From Chloromonas sp. AAM2 (taxonomy: Eukaryota; Chlorophyta; Chlorophyceae; Chlamydomonadales; Chlamydomonadaceae), in assembly GCA_004335635.1 (NCBI GenBank), contig QAXH01006508.1, positions 1 through 12,965 of the forward strand: a stretch of 12,965 nt of DNA, given 5' to 3'. Position numbers and translations under genes: made by a program. A model generated the notes under the pieces. It was not told the DNA's origin and searched no databases. It saw only the letters and a program-made list of their open reading frames with translations. Below are positions 1 through 8,298 of the stretch, one piece after another (positions within the stretch are counted from its first letter, which is position 1; each line of letters starts with the position of its first letter).

Positions 1-347
1 ACCCTGACGCTTTCATGTTGCATGTGATGAACCCTGGACATGATGCACGTGCTTGGAGTAGACTTGCTAATCTTCTTATCAACATTATGGCCCGACGCAA
101 GTCAATTCTTGACAGCCTTGCCTAACTGTGCGTTTTAGGTATTAAATGTTTATTTTACGTTTGGATATGAGATTTTACGGTCCCTGAGTTGCCGGACACC
201 ATCCCATGTGCAAAATGATGCACTTCCATGGATGTAACAAACAATTCAACAACAACAACAACAACAACAACAACAGCAAACGCACAAATGGCAAGTCACG
301 GTCGCTCTGTCTCTGCGACTCCTCTGATGCTGGTTGCTTCGCTTCAG
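1..347 (+). other. Probable SEC6 intron with an edge ORF
   Basis: No SEC6-like exon is visible here, so this is probably the end of an intron whose donor lies left of the window. One frame is open from the window edge to a TAA at 123-125 (codons from position 3, 40 residues, ending in ARRKSILDSLA). It reads like protein, but I cannot match it to SEC6 or any family; it may be the tail of an inserted element or chance. The sequence after it is AT-rich and then runs into a CAA microsatellite and a pyrimidine-rich stretch (about 301-347) ending in CTTCAG, which makes a good splice acceptor for the exon at 348. Confidence 0.45.
247..275. repeat. (CAA)n microsatellite
   Basis: About nine CAA units lie just upstream of the first visible SEC6 exon. 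Translated, they would give a poly-threonine run, which conserved SEC6 proteins are not known to have. That is one reason to place this stretch in the intron and start the exon at 348. Confidence 0.85.
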
Positions 348-2923
348 GCTGCCAGCAAGCGTGTGGTAGGCGTTATCCTCAACGACCCCGGCATGAGCAC
401 CCAGCTGAAGAATATGTTCACCCACGCTGAGTGGATTCTGGGGAAGACCACTGCTGTGCTGCTGGCAACGCTGGCAGACTATATGGGGGATGTGCAGGCG
501 AGTGCACGATGCAGATAATTGGAGTGCCCCAAAGGCTCTGGGGGAATTCAACATGGTCGCCGAGGGTTTGCGCTGCGAACACCAAGGCCGAGGCCGTAGT
601 CATACACTTTGGATTGACAACCAACCTTTGTTTCTGCCTTTCTGTCCCTTTCTTGCTCAGGGTAGGCCAGGGCGGTGCCCATCCCGTCCCGTGTCCTTTG
701 ACGGCTTCCCTGATGTAACAAAATAATCTATCAATCTATCAATCTATCTATCTATCTATCAAATAAAGCCAGTGCTGACTTGAGCAGGTTCCACCTCACC
801 GTTCTAACTCCTTTTGCCTTTCGCAGAAATACGTTGAGCCCAGTTTCATCAAGCGAGTGGCCGAGTCACTGCTGGAAGAGCTCGTGCGGCGCACTGTCAA
901 CATATTCATAGCAGGGATACCGCAGGTGCTGTGAGCTCCCTGGTGCAACTGCTACCCTAGACGTGTGTGTGCGTGTGTTACATGGTTTTCAGTCCAGAGA
1001 GGACTGCTCAGCAGGGGCGAGGGCGGTGTGCAATTGATACCCTTCATGTAGTCTCTCTGAGGTGAAGAGCACTGTCCTTGCAAGCGGCCTGGCACGTGCA
1101 CCCAGGCACAGGCTGACCCGTCAACGCACCAACGAGCATTGTGTTGGTGAAAGGAAGGTTGAAGGCTGTTGTTGTTGTTGGCCTTCAGTCCGGGGAGGAC
1201 TGCTCAGCGGGGGCAAAGGGGAAGGGGCTAGGGTGGAAGGATGTGTTGTACTCACGCCAAGGAAGCCACTACAGTACACAGAACAGGCTGGGCATTGCCC
1301 TGACCACCCATGAGCAGTCAGGCTCACCCCACCACCCACGCTGTAGAAATGCTTGCATTGAGCCGTTTCTTGAACACCTCTTACCCCCGCATGAATTGCT
1401 TGCGTTCGTGCTGAGTGCATGTAGTAAAAACAATGCTTTGCACTTGGCGTGATGAACCAGGAGGGCTTGCACGCCAACAAAGCACGCATTTGTCACGCAA
1501 GCATAGATGCAGGCTTAACCGACCACCAGTACACCCGAGGGGTTAGTGCTGCTGTAGAAGTGCTGCTGCTGTAGAAGTGCTGCTGTACAAGTGCTGCTGT
1601 AGAAGTGCTGCTGTAGAAGTGCTGCTGTAGAAGTGCTGCTGTACAAGTGCTGCTGTAGAAGTGCTGCTGTAGAAGTGCTTACATTGAGCCGTCTCAGCGG
1701 GGACACGGTACCTGAGCAAGAAAAACGATGTGCTGTGCACTTCCTGTGGAAGTGCCGCTGCTCCCACTTCTGCCTTCTCATTTTTGTTGGTTGGTTGGTT
1801 GGTTGGTTGGTTTACCTGAGCGTGTCTGTTTGATTATTAGTTTGTTGCCTTCAAATGCCGACTTGCCTACCATGAGCCGCTTTATCTGCTTATGTTTGCT
1901 TACTGTTGCCGCAGATGACAGACGCTATTGCCAAGCGCATGCAAGCTGACGAGGACGCCTTCATGACCTACTTCTCCGGGCTGCTAAGGCCGGACAAGAT
2001 GGCTCGGCCCATGCAGCAACTGTCGGATTTGAGGCTGCTGGTGGCGTCAGAAAGGTGTGTGCATGTCGACCCACCCACCTCAGCGAAATGACTGGTTAGA
2101 CTCTTGACCATGGCGCATGGTTGCATGGAGAGGCAGTGGTATATTCCATGCAACGGCAACATGCACCGCTGCCTCCCTTGTGCATGCGATCTATTGATTT
2201 CCTGCTGTCTAAGAGATCACACCAGATAGATCTGGCATCTAGCTTGCCATGGCACATGCATACAAGGCATGTGCGACTTGCATGCCCCTCTGCATGCCCC
2301 TCTGCACGCACCTCTGCACGCACCTCTGCACGCACCTCTGCACGCACCTCTGCATGCTTGTCTGCACGCCCATTTGCATGCATCTCTGCATGGCCCTCTG
2401 CATGCCTCTTTCGTGTGACCCTTGTTTACATGTCCCTTTCGCATGCATGCAGTGTGGCAACCGTGGTGGCTGCCTATGAATCAGCACTGAGCGTGCACAG
2501 CGGTTTCACCATTGACGTGCTTCAGAAGATTCTAGATGCACGTGGCAGCTTCGCAGGATGGGAGAAAAAACAGGCAAAAGAAGCTCTGAATGGGGCGAGA
2601 GAGGTGAGAAAACGCGCAGACATGCAAATACCACACAAGTTCGTTGTACCGATTTGACTTGTAAAAGGACGTCCATGCCAACAGCTGAGAGACACTATGG
2701 CACAGCTTGGCACCCTGATGCTAACAATGGCACTGCCTATTTTGTAAAGGAGCAATGCGAGGATGGGGCGCAGGTGGTAAGAATGGAGCAATTCAATACA
2801 TATGCATAACCACATGCCACGTGACTGCTATGTGACATGCAGGTGTGGAAAAAACGGATGGATGTTATCGAGAAGGAAGCTAAAAAAGGAGAAAGCAAGG
2901 GCTTCTTTTCTTTCTGGAGCTAA
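348..2923 (+). CDS. SEC6: Exocyst subunit SEC6 (EXOC3), C-terminal part
   Basis: SEC6 is a subunit of the exocyst, the octameric complex that tethers secretory vesicles to the plasma membrane before SNARE fusion. Five exons are inferred: 348-497, 827-925, 1915-2054, 2453-2603 and 2843-2923, giving 206 residues and TAA. Intron phases after them are 0, 0, 2 and 0. The recognisable order matches plant SEC6 as I recall it: VILNDPG, then LLATLADYMGDVQ, then KYVEPSFIKRVAESLLEE, then IAKRMQADEDAFMTYF, then LSDLRLLVASES, then a YESAL...LQKILDARGSF helix pair, ending KGFFSFWS. The predicted product is helical with no membrane segment. The N-terminal two thirds or more lie outside the window. The 5' edge of the first exon is the least certain boundary; it could extend upstream in the same frame. 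The first intron appears to use a GC donor. The gene is probably functional because all five exons keep frame and family residues. Confidence 0.86.
688..718 (+). repeat. Dispersed 3'-end-like repeat, copy 1
   Basis: This 31-bp block contains GACGGCTTCCCTGATGTAA and ends in TGTAA. It recurs inverted at 9581-9611 with three differences. A weaker relative of its upstream part (TTGCTCAGGG...GGGCGGTGCCC) lies around 5872-5920. A TGTAA end followed directly by a microsatellite suggests the 3' terminus of a non-LTR retroposon or a retroposed transcript tail. That origin is inferred; no element body was recognised. Confidence 0.5.
725..760. repeat. (ATCT)n microsatellite
   Basis: ATCT/ATCA units run for about 36 bp inside SEC6 intron A, starting seven bases after the TGTAA of the dispersed repeat. 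Short tandem tails of this kind are common at the 3' ends of LINE/SINE-type insertions. Confidence 0.8.
990..1006. repeat. Small hairpin, copy 1 of 2
   Basis: CAGTCC and GGACTG form a 6-bp stem with a 5-base loop. The hairpin and its flank (CTGCTCAGCRGGGGC) recur at 1186-1202 and following bases. Confidence 0.55.
1186..1202. repeat. Small hairpin, copy 2 of 2
   Basis: The same CAGTCC...GGACTG stem as at 990-1006, with two changes in the loop, followed by the same CTGCTCAGCGGGGGC flank. The pair records a local duplication about 196 bp apart. Confidence 0.55.
1546..1680. repeat. 14-bp minisatellite, nine units
   Basis: The unit is GTGCTGCTGTAGAA. Nine copies run from 1546 to 1674, followed by the partial unit GTGCTT. 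The second unit has an extra GCT (17 bp), and the third and seventh carry GTACAA in place of GTAGAA, a periodic variant pointing to block duplication of four units. It lies within SEC6 intron B. Confidence 0.92.
1786..1812. repeat. (GTTG)n microsatellite
   Basis: About six GTTG units lie roughly 100 bp upstream of the intron B acceptor. Confidence 0.85.
2055..2452 (+). other. SEC6 intron C (398 bp)
   Basis: Donor GTGTGT, acceptor CATGCATGCAG, phase 2. The split codon AG|T gives Ser and restores ASES, which fits the family. The intron includes the 12-bp minisatellite at 2279-2410 and is partly copied at 10372 and beyond. Two interleaved inverted repeats (2121-2128 with 2146-2153; 2130-2139 with 2166-2175) could fold as a pseudoknot in RNA. 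Confidence 0.8.
2279..2410. repeat. 12-bp minisatellite, eleven units
   Basis: Eleven 12-bp units of the form TGCAYGCMCCTC run without gaps. The central four are identical (TGCACGCACCTC) and the outer ones vary, as expected when an array expands from its middle. The related array at 10411-10458 has only four units. Confidence 0.92.
2604..2842 (+). other. SEC6 intron D (239 bp)
   Basis: Donor GTGAGA, acceptor ACATGCAG, phase 0. From about 2643 on, the intron is recognisably duplicated at 10800-10989 at roughly 80% identity by eye, including the acceptor. Confidence 0.8.
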
Positions 2924-2943
2924 GGCTGCGGCATACAAGCCTC

Positions 2944-2948
2944 TGTAA
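2944..2948 (+). promoter_or_regulatory. Candidate TGTAA poly(A) signal of SEC6
   Basis: TGTAA starts 21 bases after the SEC6 stop codon. In chlorophyte algae this motif usually lies shortly before the cleavage site. The 3' UTR would be unusually short, so the later TGTAA at 3055-3059 is an alternative. The block around this copy is perfectly kept in the decayed duplicate at 11090-11094. Confidence 0.5.
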
Positions 2949-3830
2949 ATAAGATGGAAAGCCTAGCGGGTTCGATTTGTTCAACGCCCATCATTTAATG
3001 GGAAACAATGTCTGGTGCTTTCCAAGTACTAGCACGTTTTGACACTCCATGCAACTGTAATCAGTCTTCAATGTGCTTACCTTCGAACGCTATCCTGGGC
3101 TGTATTCATGTCCTGGCTCATGAAAATTCATAAGGCATTTCAATATCAGGGGAGCCGTCAGCAAAACAAAAAGAAGTTTGCCAGTTCTGGGACAATTTTT
3201 GACAGCGCCACTGTAACTGGCGTTGTAAGTGCCCGTTGTGGGGAGCAAGTGCGGTGCCATGAACGCATCATGCCCGTTGGACAGCTCAGTGTGCCCCCCA
3301 GGGGGCAAGGCTGAGGGTCCTGCGGGGGCAACCTCCCCAGGGTGCGGCCACAAAGGGAGTTTGGCCTTGCTTCAAGCGGTAAATGTAGCTTATAGACTGG
3401 GCTTGCCCTTTTCAATGCGGCTTGGTGGTGGGCAAGGGTGAAAAGGTACACAAAGATGACCTGAAGCAGTGCTTTGGTAGACTGTGACAGGTGGGACTCA
3501 ATTCTCCCTTTTCCTTTCGACATGGATGTGTAAAGATGAACGAGAGCTTGTGCGGTCACGAGAACCAAGGGATGCACGAACCCCGTTCAAAAGCCACCAG
3601 ACCGTTTGTGGTCGGATACATGTTCCCTCACGAAACGAAAAGCCAATACATACAGCTTGTTTCCTTTTGTAACCCGCACATCACACGCTCAGCCGCACCT
3701 GAGTCGCGCCTGTGACGCACAGTACACGCCAGCTGCACCTGAGTTGTGCATGCCTCGAGACTCGGCTCGACTTTTTCACGTTAACGCAGCGTGCCTTGTC
3801 ACGGCCGTAGCAACCTAACCTCTACTGCGA

Positions 3831-3916
3831 GTTCAGACTCCATTGTACCTGACTGAAGCTACCACAGACTCAAGTTCAGATGCCCATTGCACCTAAACAA
3901 TGCCACCACAGCGCAA
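3831..3916. repeat. 43-bp degenerate tandem duplication
   Basis: Two copies (3831-3873 and 3874-3916) share GTTCAGA, CCATTGYACCT and CCACAG at matching positions. They end about 150 bp before the F-box start codon, so they may lie in its promoter or 5' UTR. Confidence 0.7.
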
Positions 3917-4064
3917 GCCAGTATCAATGTGTGCATCGCCAGTCACACAATGACTTCTTCTCACAGGAGCACGTGACTCACATCGGAATCAGAGCCCCGT
4001 CTCGGAACTACTCAGAACATTTCAGACCCGATCATGCGTATGCTCGCACAACGAGAACTTCAGC

Positions 4065-7014
4065 ATGACCGAGATTGAACCATGCGACGTGCTGTCGGAG
4101 CTACCTCCTGAGTTATGTCGGAAAATCGTCTCGTGGCTGCCTGACAACCAAGAACGACAGGCACTTCTATGCACTTGCAAGGCTGGACGTGACGAAGTGA
4201 TTCGCTCCGTGCCTCACATCCGGCAGCGCTTTGATTTGGCTCTGCCTCGAGAGGAACTCGCATCACGCGCCTCTGCTGTGCGCCTTGTCGCATGTCTTCG
4301 CCCCAGCGCCCCTTTGCGATTGCAGTTGGAATCGGCGGACGGGAAAGATCACAAGCGGTACTCGGACCGCGCGGACTGGCTGCTGCGCTTGTGCTGCGCT
4401 CAGGCTGACCAAGAACGCATGTGGGACGTCACCCTGAAGGTGCGCACATGCCGATTGCAAGGTCATGCCCGCATATCCAGCGGCAGAGCAAAGCGCCGTT
4501 GTGGGCTGTTATAGGGCGTACAATTGATTTTGTCATGCTTGAATAAACATGCACAGTCAAACTCTCTTAAGCTGCAAGTTCAAGTCTAAAACTGAAACAT
4601 CAAGCTTGACATGACCGCGCTGTAGGAGTTCATGCTATTGCCTGTCACAGCTTAAGCATTCTTGTGCAGTATGTTCCCATCTACACATTGTCGAGGTCTC
4701 GAAATGTGGATTTGCATGAAGAACGGATCATCAGGCATCCTCGTGCAATCTACCGCCGCAGCTTGCGGCATTTTCGCTCATGCATGCTCTTATGCGTGCC
4801 GTGGCTGCCTGCGGTCTGCAGGGTCTTCGGCTTGGTGGCGAGCTTGTTCCGGAGCATCTGTTCATCGCCTGCCCCAACATGATATCCCTGCAGCTCACTT
4901 GCTGCTACATCAGCAGCATCAACACAAGCGACGAGTTGTGGCCAAGCGGGAGTACCGTGTGCACCGCATTGGAGCGCCTGGTTTTGCTTGGTGGCTTCAA
5001 AACGGAAGGCAAAGATGCGATCACAGTCCGGCAGCTGACAATCATGTTACAGCGGCAGCTCGCCAGCCTGCCTTCCCTCCACCACATTGTCATCGAACCT
5101 CAGCACGAGTCGGATTACAACGCATTGCCGCACGTCGGTGTCATGGGTCCACAGCTGCTGGAGTTGCATGTCGTGCAGGCGCAGGGCATGTGGGAGGGCT
5201 GGCAGCCTTCACTCGAGGAATATGCACCCAAGCTGACAAACCTGGCTTATGTGCGCTTGGACTCAGCAGACCTGATGTGTTCGCAGCACATGAAAGTGAT
5301 GTTGCGTCTGCCAGCTGTCGAGCACTTGATTGTTCCTGAGATCTACCTGCTCCAATCCTTGGCGCACGAACCTTGCACATGGCGGAGACTGGAAGTCAAC
5401 ATCCCGCAGGGCGGGTTCATCAGGCTGTCCTCCTTTCTGTGGCTGCCACTCAGGTCTCTGCAAGAGCCTGTGCAGGTGCGTGGGAAGGAAAGGGTGCACG
5501 AGCGACATGCGTTCTGGGCATGACATTTTGCACGTCTGCCCGCGGACATGCGAGGTTAGCTGTGAAATCAAGCCCTGGGACTGAGCATACATTATTAGTC
5601 CTCTGGCTAACTCTGCACCGTAGCTGCCTGATTTGCTGGTCTTGCTCCTTGCCTGCTTTTCCCATACTAAAGCTCGCCTAGCCTGGTCGCTTGTTGTAGC
5701 TCCCGCTGCGAGGTTTTGTTCAATGGACTCGGGCAGCTTGTTCCGACGTCCGACTAGGCCCCCTGGCCCTCCTCGTCTTTTTTTTCAGACTTTGACCTTA
5801 GCTTAGGCGTATACTTCATGTTCAGCCTTCAGCTGGCCTGCCTTGCCTGCTTTGTGCGCCTCGTGTTGTTTGCTTGCTCAGGGCGGTGCCCTCTTTGTTC
5901 CTTGTCCTGTGGCTTTTTCCAGGCTTTTCTTCTGGCTGCGTCACATTACTTGTTATAATGATACTCCCACTGATGCGGACGGCGCGTCACGTAATCGTTG
6001 CTTGTATGCGCGACGCTATCAGATTCAATGACCTCTTGACCTCGTCCCTTGTCTCATTGATGGTCAGTATCCTGGTGCTATCATCCCTGTATTTCCACAC
6101 AAGAGATCGAACTGCTGTGCATGTAGGTGTGCGCCACCACCGGACAGGCCATAGACGTGTGCCTCCGCTTGCCCAGAGGAGAGGTGGGCGATGAGAGCGC
6201 TGACCACATCCACCAATTGGTGGAGTACACGAAGCACTGCGGCGGTTTCAGCTGGCAGGGTGTTTTACAGCTGCTCATCACCGGCGTCTGCGAGGCATTT
6301 CACCTGCCCACAGCTTGGCTGCTGGCAGCCCTGCCGCTGCTGCCCAAAACCCTACCGCACCTCACCCTCTGGGCCATGGATTTGAGCCAGGAGCTGCTGG
6401 ACGCGCTAGGCGAGCGCTGGGGTGGCTGTCTGAAGACGGTGTCATTGCAGGTAATTTGATCGCAATGCGTGTGGCCGCATGCATTCTCATTTGCATACAC
6501 GCCTGCGCCGTCAGCTCATGCTTCGCGTCTCTGCTTACACGCTAGCAGGCTAACTAGACGCTGGTGAGCACTAGGCGCCTTTCCTGGCCCGTATTCTGGA
6601 CCAAGCTTGCACTCAGCACTTGGACCTTCAACCAGATTTGGTCGTTGTCGCCATGTCGTTCTGCTCCAACCCTCACTCTGATTTCCACGTTTGTTGACGC
6701 AGAACTGCCTGCTGCACCCCGGCGTGTGCGGCCAGCTGCTGCAGCGCTTGCCTCACCTGACGCACGTGGCTTTCGAATGCGGTTCAACTGAGCCGGATGA
6801 GCGCGAACTTGGAGCAGACCACTTGGATTTTCTGCTGGATAGCGTAGCAGCAGTGTGCGGGTCGGCTACATGGCGTGTGGAGGTGCGGGTGGGGGTGGTG
6901 ACGCGCTTGCTGCGAGACGATTGGCGACAGAGGTTGCAGGCGACTGTCGAAGCTCGCCGACCGCATGGTTTGGCCCGGCTGCAGGTCATTGAGTTGGCCG
7001 ATGAGCACAAGTGA
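4065..7014 (+). CDS. F-box protein with leucine-rich C-terminal region
   Basis: F-box proteins bind SKP1 and bring substrates to SCF-type ubiquitin ligases. Four exons are inferred: 4065-4439, 4762-5475, 6127-6450 and 6703-7014, giving 574 residues and TGA. Residues 9-50 form the F-box (LSELPPELCRKIVSWLP, then LLCTCKAGRDEVI). Exons 2-4 encode irregular leucine-rich segments, for example LQGLRLGGELVPEHLF, LLELHVVQAQ, LTNLAYVRL and LKTVSLQNCLLHPGV, the last spanning the exon 3/4 junction. This resembles FBXL/RNI-type repeats, though weakly periodic. There is no signal peptide or membrane helix. The start is the ATG directly before the F-box, in context TTCAGCATGA. All introns are phase 0; donors are GTGCGC, GTGCGT and GTAATT. 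Exon 3 could instead begin at 6148 (acceptor GGACAG), losing seven residues. The substrate is unknown. A 97% identical inverted piece of exon 2 lies at 9141-9240, so a close paralogue probably exists. Confidence 0.85.
4440..4761 (+). other. F-box gene intron 1 (322 bp)
   Basis: Donor GTGCGC and acceptor ACCGCCGCAG, phase 0. If unspliced, the reading frame runs on to a TAG at 4512-4514. The intron holds an AATAAA at about 4544 but nothing else recognisable. Joining gives DVTLK followed by LAAFSLMHALM. Confidence 0.7.
5476..6126 (+). other. F-box gene intron 2 (651 bp)
   Basis: Donor GTGCGT is strong; the acceptor GCATGTAG is modest. Much of the interior is pyrimidine-rich, with an eight-T run near 5778. 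The stretch at about 5872-5920 resembles SEC6 intron A around 653-710, sharing TTGCTCAGGG and an exact CAGGGCGGTGCCC. No exon-like sequence was seen. Confidence 0.65.
6451..6702 (+). other. F-box gene intron 3 (252 bp)
   Basis: Donor GTAATT and acceptor TTGACGCAG, phase 0. It interrupts a single leucine-rich repeat (TVSLQ|NCLL), which supports the junction. Nothing else stands out inside. Confidence 0.75.
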
Positions 7015-7228
7015 CGCTGCAAGAGGGCAAGCTCACTGTATGATGTGTAGGAGATGTGCGTAGACGGAAATTGAACGGATGTGCAAGAACGAATGATGCA
7101 TGGGTGCCATGTCGTGGCACGTGCATGACCTGTTCACAGGCTGTAGTTTGTTGTCATTTCTACATGCATGGGGCGAGAAGACTGGTATGATGCTGGGTCT
7201 TGTGGTACGTGTGACAGGTGTGAGGTGG

Positions 7229-7233
7229 TGTAA
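7229..7233 (+). promoter_or_regulatory. Candidate TGTAA poly(A) signal, F-box gene
   Basis: This is the first TGTAA after the F-box stop codon at 7012-7014, giving a 3' UTR of about 230 bases, an ordinary length for green algae. Confidence 0.45.
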
Positions 7234-7279
7234 GGCAGGGAGACTTGCACTTGATTGTTTATTATCACGCTTATATAGA

Positions 7280-7951
7280 ATGATATACTCTGAGGATATA
7301 CTCTGTGATGTGAGGAATCAGGTGGCTAGGGTCCTGCCACACGAGCTCTTGGAACTTGAACGATTGCTTGGCCAACAACCGCATTCATACCACACCGCTG
7401 GGTCCAGAGTGATGAATGCACGCTTGCTACAGATTCTCAATGCTGCAGCTGTTTGGCACAAGTTTGATGCTCTTCTCTGCGCACTCATGCATGAACTTTG
7501 TGCAGCTGCAATCCAGGCACTGGAGAGAATGGCTTGGGCTTGCCTATCACCGGCCTTGGCTAGCTTTTGCTCTGTATGGTGATGAGCTGGTTTCACCTTT
7601 CTGTGAGTGCGTGACACAAAAAGATGTTTGCACGTTCTGATTATGCATGCTTGCTACAAACTTGGATGTCAAGCTGTGTGATGCCGTGCTGCGGACGCGC
7701 ACATTTCATTTTTGGCAGCCGCGATTTATTCAATAGAAAAGCGTCAATGGAAACAGCGTTGCCCAGCTCCTGCTGCTGGATGGTGATGTGCTGGAGAGGA
7801 CTTCAGTGGCAGCGTTTTGAGCAGCCGTAACCTGACTGGACATCAGGATGTCGGACAGAGTGTGTTATCTACCAGTCATGCGTTCAGCGGGCTGTATGCT
7901 GACACGAATTACGCTTGGATAAGTGCTTTGATGGCAACCGGCAAAGAATGA
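7280..7951 (+). other. Possible broken coding region, family unknown
   Basis: Several + strand frames read like protein but are interrupted. An ORF from ATG 7280 to TGA 7582 encodes about 100 residues (contains VLPHELLELERLLGQQ and ALLCALMHELCAAAIQALER). Next, frame 7647-7736 reads NLDVKLCDAVLRTRTFHFW up to a TAG, continuing in the same frame to KSVNGNSVAQLLLLDGDVLE. Finally 7787-7951 is open for 54 codons (GHQDVGQSVLSTSHAFSGLY). The stops and frame changes fit a decayed gene, or exons whose splice sites I cannot place. The ORF also extends in frame to ATG 7100. A TATA-like TTATATAGA precedes ATG 7280. No family is recognised. Confidence 0.3.
7282..7305. repeat. 11-bp direct repeat
   Basis: GATATACTCTG occurs at 7282-7292 and 7295-7305, separated by two bases. 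It lies at the start of the possible coding stretch and next to a TATA-like sequence. Confidence 0.7.
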
Positions 7952-8054
7952 TTTTGTTGCACATACAGAGGGTCAGTGGCAAGGCATACTGCCGTTGTTC
8001 TAGATGTACAGTGGTTTGATCTTGATTGCTTTATGATTGCTAGGGTTCTGATCC

Positions 8055-8215
8055 GTGTTATTTTCATTTTCCGTGCTTTCCTTTTTCCCTTCCTTGTCTT
8101 TTCGTTGCTTGCCTTCTGGCTCTTTGTTTTTCTTGTTTCCCTTTGTGTTTTCGCCTCTTGCTGTTTTGCTCGCTTTCCTTTTCTTCCTTGCCTTCTCGTT
8201 GTTATGTTTCAACAA
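8055..8215. repeat. Pyrimidine-rich low-complexity tract
   Basis: About 160 bases of mostly T and C on the + strand, with recurrent CTTTCC and CCTTGCCTTC motifs. On the other strand it would translate as a Lys/Glu-rich low-complexity peptide, which I take as a by-product of composition. Confidence 0.75.
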
Positions 8216-8298
8216 TGATTACAGTACGCAACAGCCACTGATGGCCCAGTGCTACCTTTGTTACATTTGAACCTGCTACGTTTGGATCATCACTTGAT

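Larger units (their letters stand above)
498..826 (+). other. SEC6 intron A, probable GC-AG type
   Basis: The exon ends in CAG followed by GCGAGT, which fits the GC-AG donor consensus. The acceptor is TTTCGCAG at 819-826. Splicing here is phase 0 and joins DVQ to KYVEPSF, which lines up with the family. A GT donor at 492 (GTGCAG) would also keep frame but drop two residues (VQ); one at 503 would shift frame into an early stop. The intron carries a 3'-end-like repeat (688-718) followed by an ATCT microsatellite. Confidence 0.7.
926..1914 (+). other. SEC6 intron B (989 bp)
   Basis: The donor GTGCTG is weak; the acceptor TTGCCGCAG is good, and splicing is phase 0. The intron contains no exon-like sequence. 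It holds two related hairpin segments (990-1006 and 1186-1202), a 14-bp minisatellite (1546-1680), a 30-bp segment repeated at about 1340-1369 and 1666-1695, a short GTT run (about 1167-1180) and a GTTG microsatellite (1786-1812). It looks built by repeated local duplication. Confidence 0.75.
2924..4064. other. Spacer between SEC6 and the F-box gene
   Basis: No coding sequence is convincing on either strand. The first 100 bases or so belong to the SEC6 3' region and have a counterpart at 11095-11290. Around 3290-3350 there is a G/C-rich patch of short G and C runs. A 19-bp motif (AGCYGCACCTGAGTYGYGC) occurs at 3691 and again 40 bp on at 3731, and a 43-bp tandem duplication lies at 3831-3916. 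The promoter of the F-box gene should be here, but no TATA box is obvious. Confidence 0.6.

Noticed and set aside
206..430. Short ORF over the CAA repeat
   Set aside because: It is a shadow frame of the microsatellite and the SEC6 exon.
2279..2410. CRISPR-like array
   Set aside because: Units are contiguous 12-mers without spacers, in a eukaryotic intron.
2121..2657. Single 178-codon ORF covering the 12-bp repeat and a SEC6 exon
   Set aside because: Only 2453-2603 fits SEC6. The upstream part is a translated minisatellite and the ORF reads through a good donor at 2604.
2965..2985. tRNA-like GGGTTCGATTT (possible B box)
   Set aside because: No A box, acceptor stem or anticodon arm can be placed upstream.
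3158..3577. 139-codon open frame on the minus strand in the spacer
   Set aside because: No start context, domain or composition supports it; it probably reflects the G/C-rich 3'-flank sequence.
8000..8215. Lys/Glu-rich frame on the minus strand
   Set aside because: It is the translation of a purine-rich low-complexity tract, not evidence of a gene.
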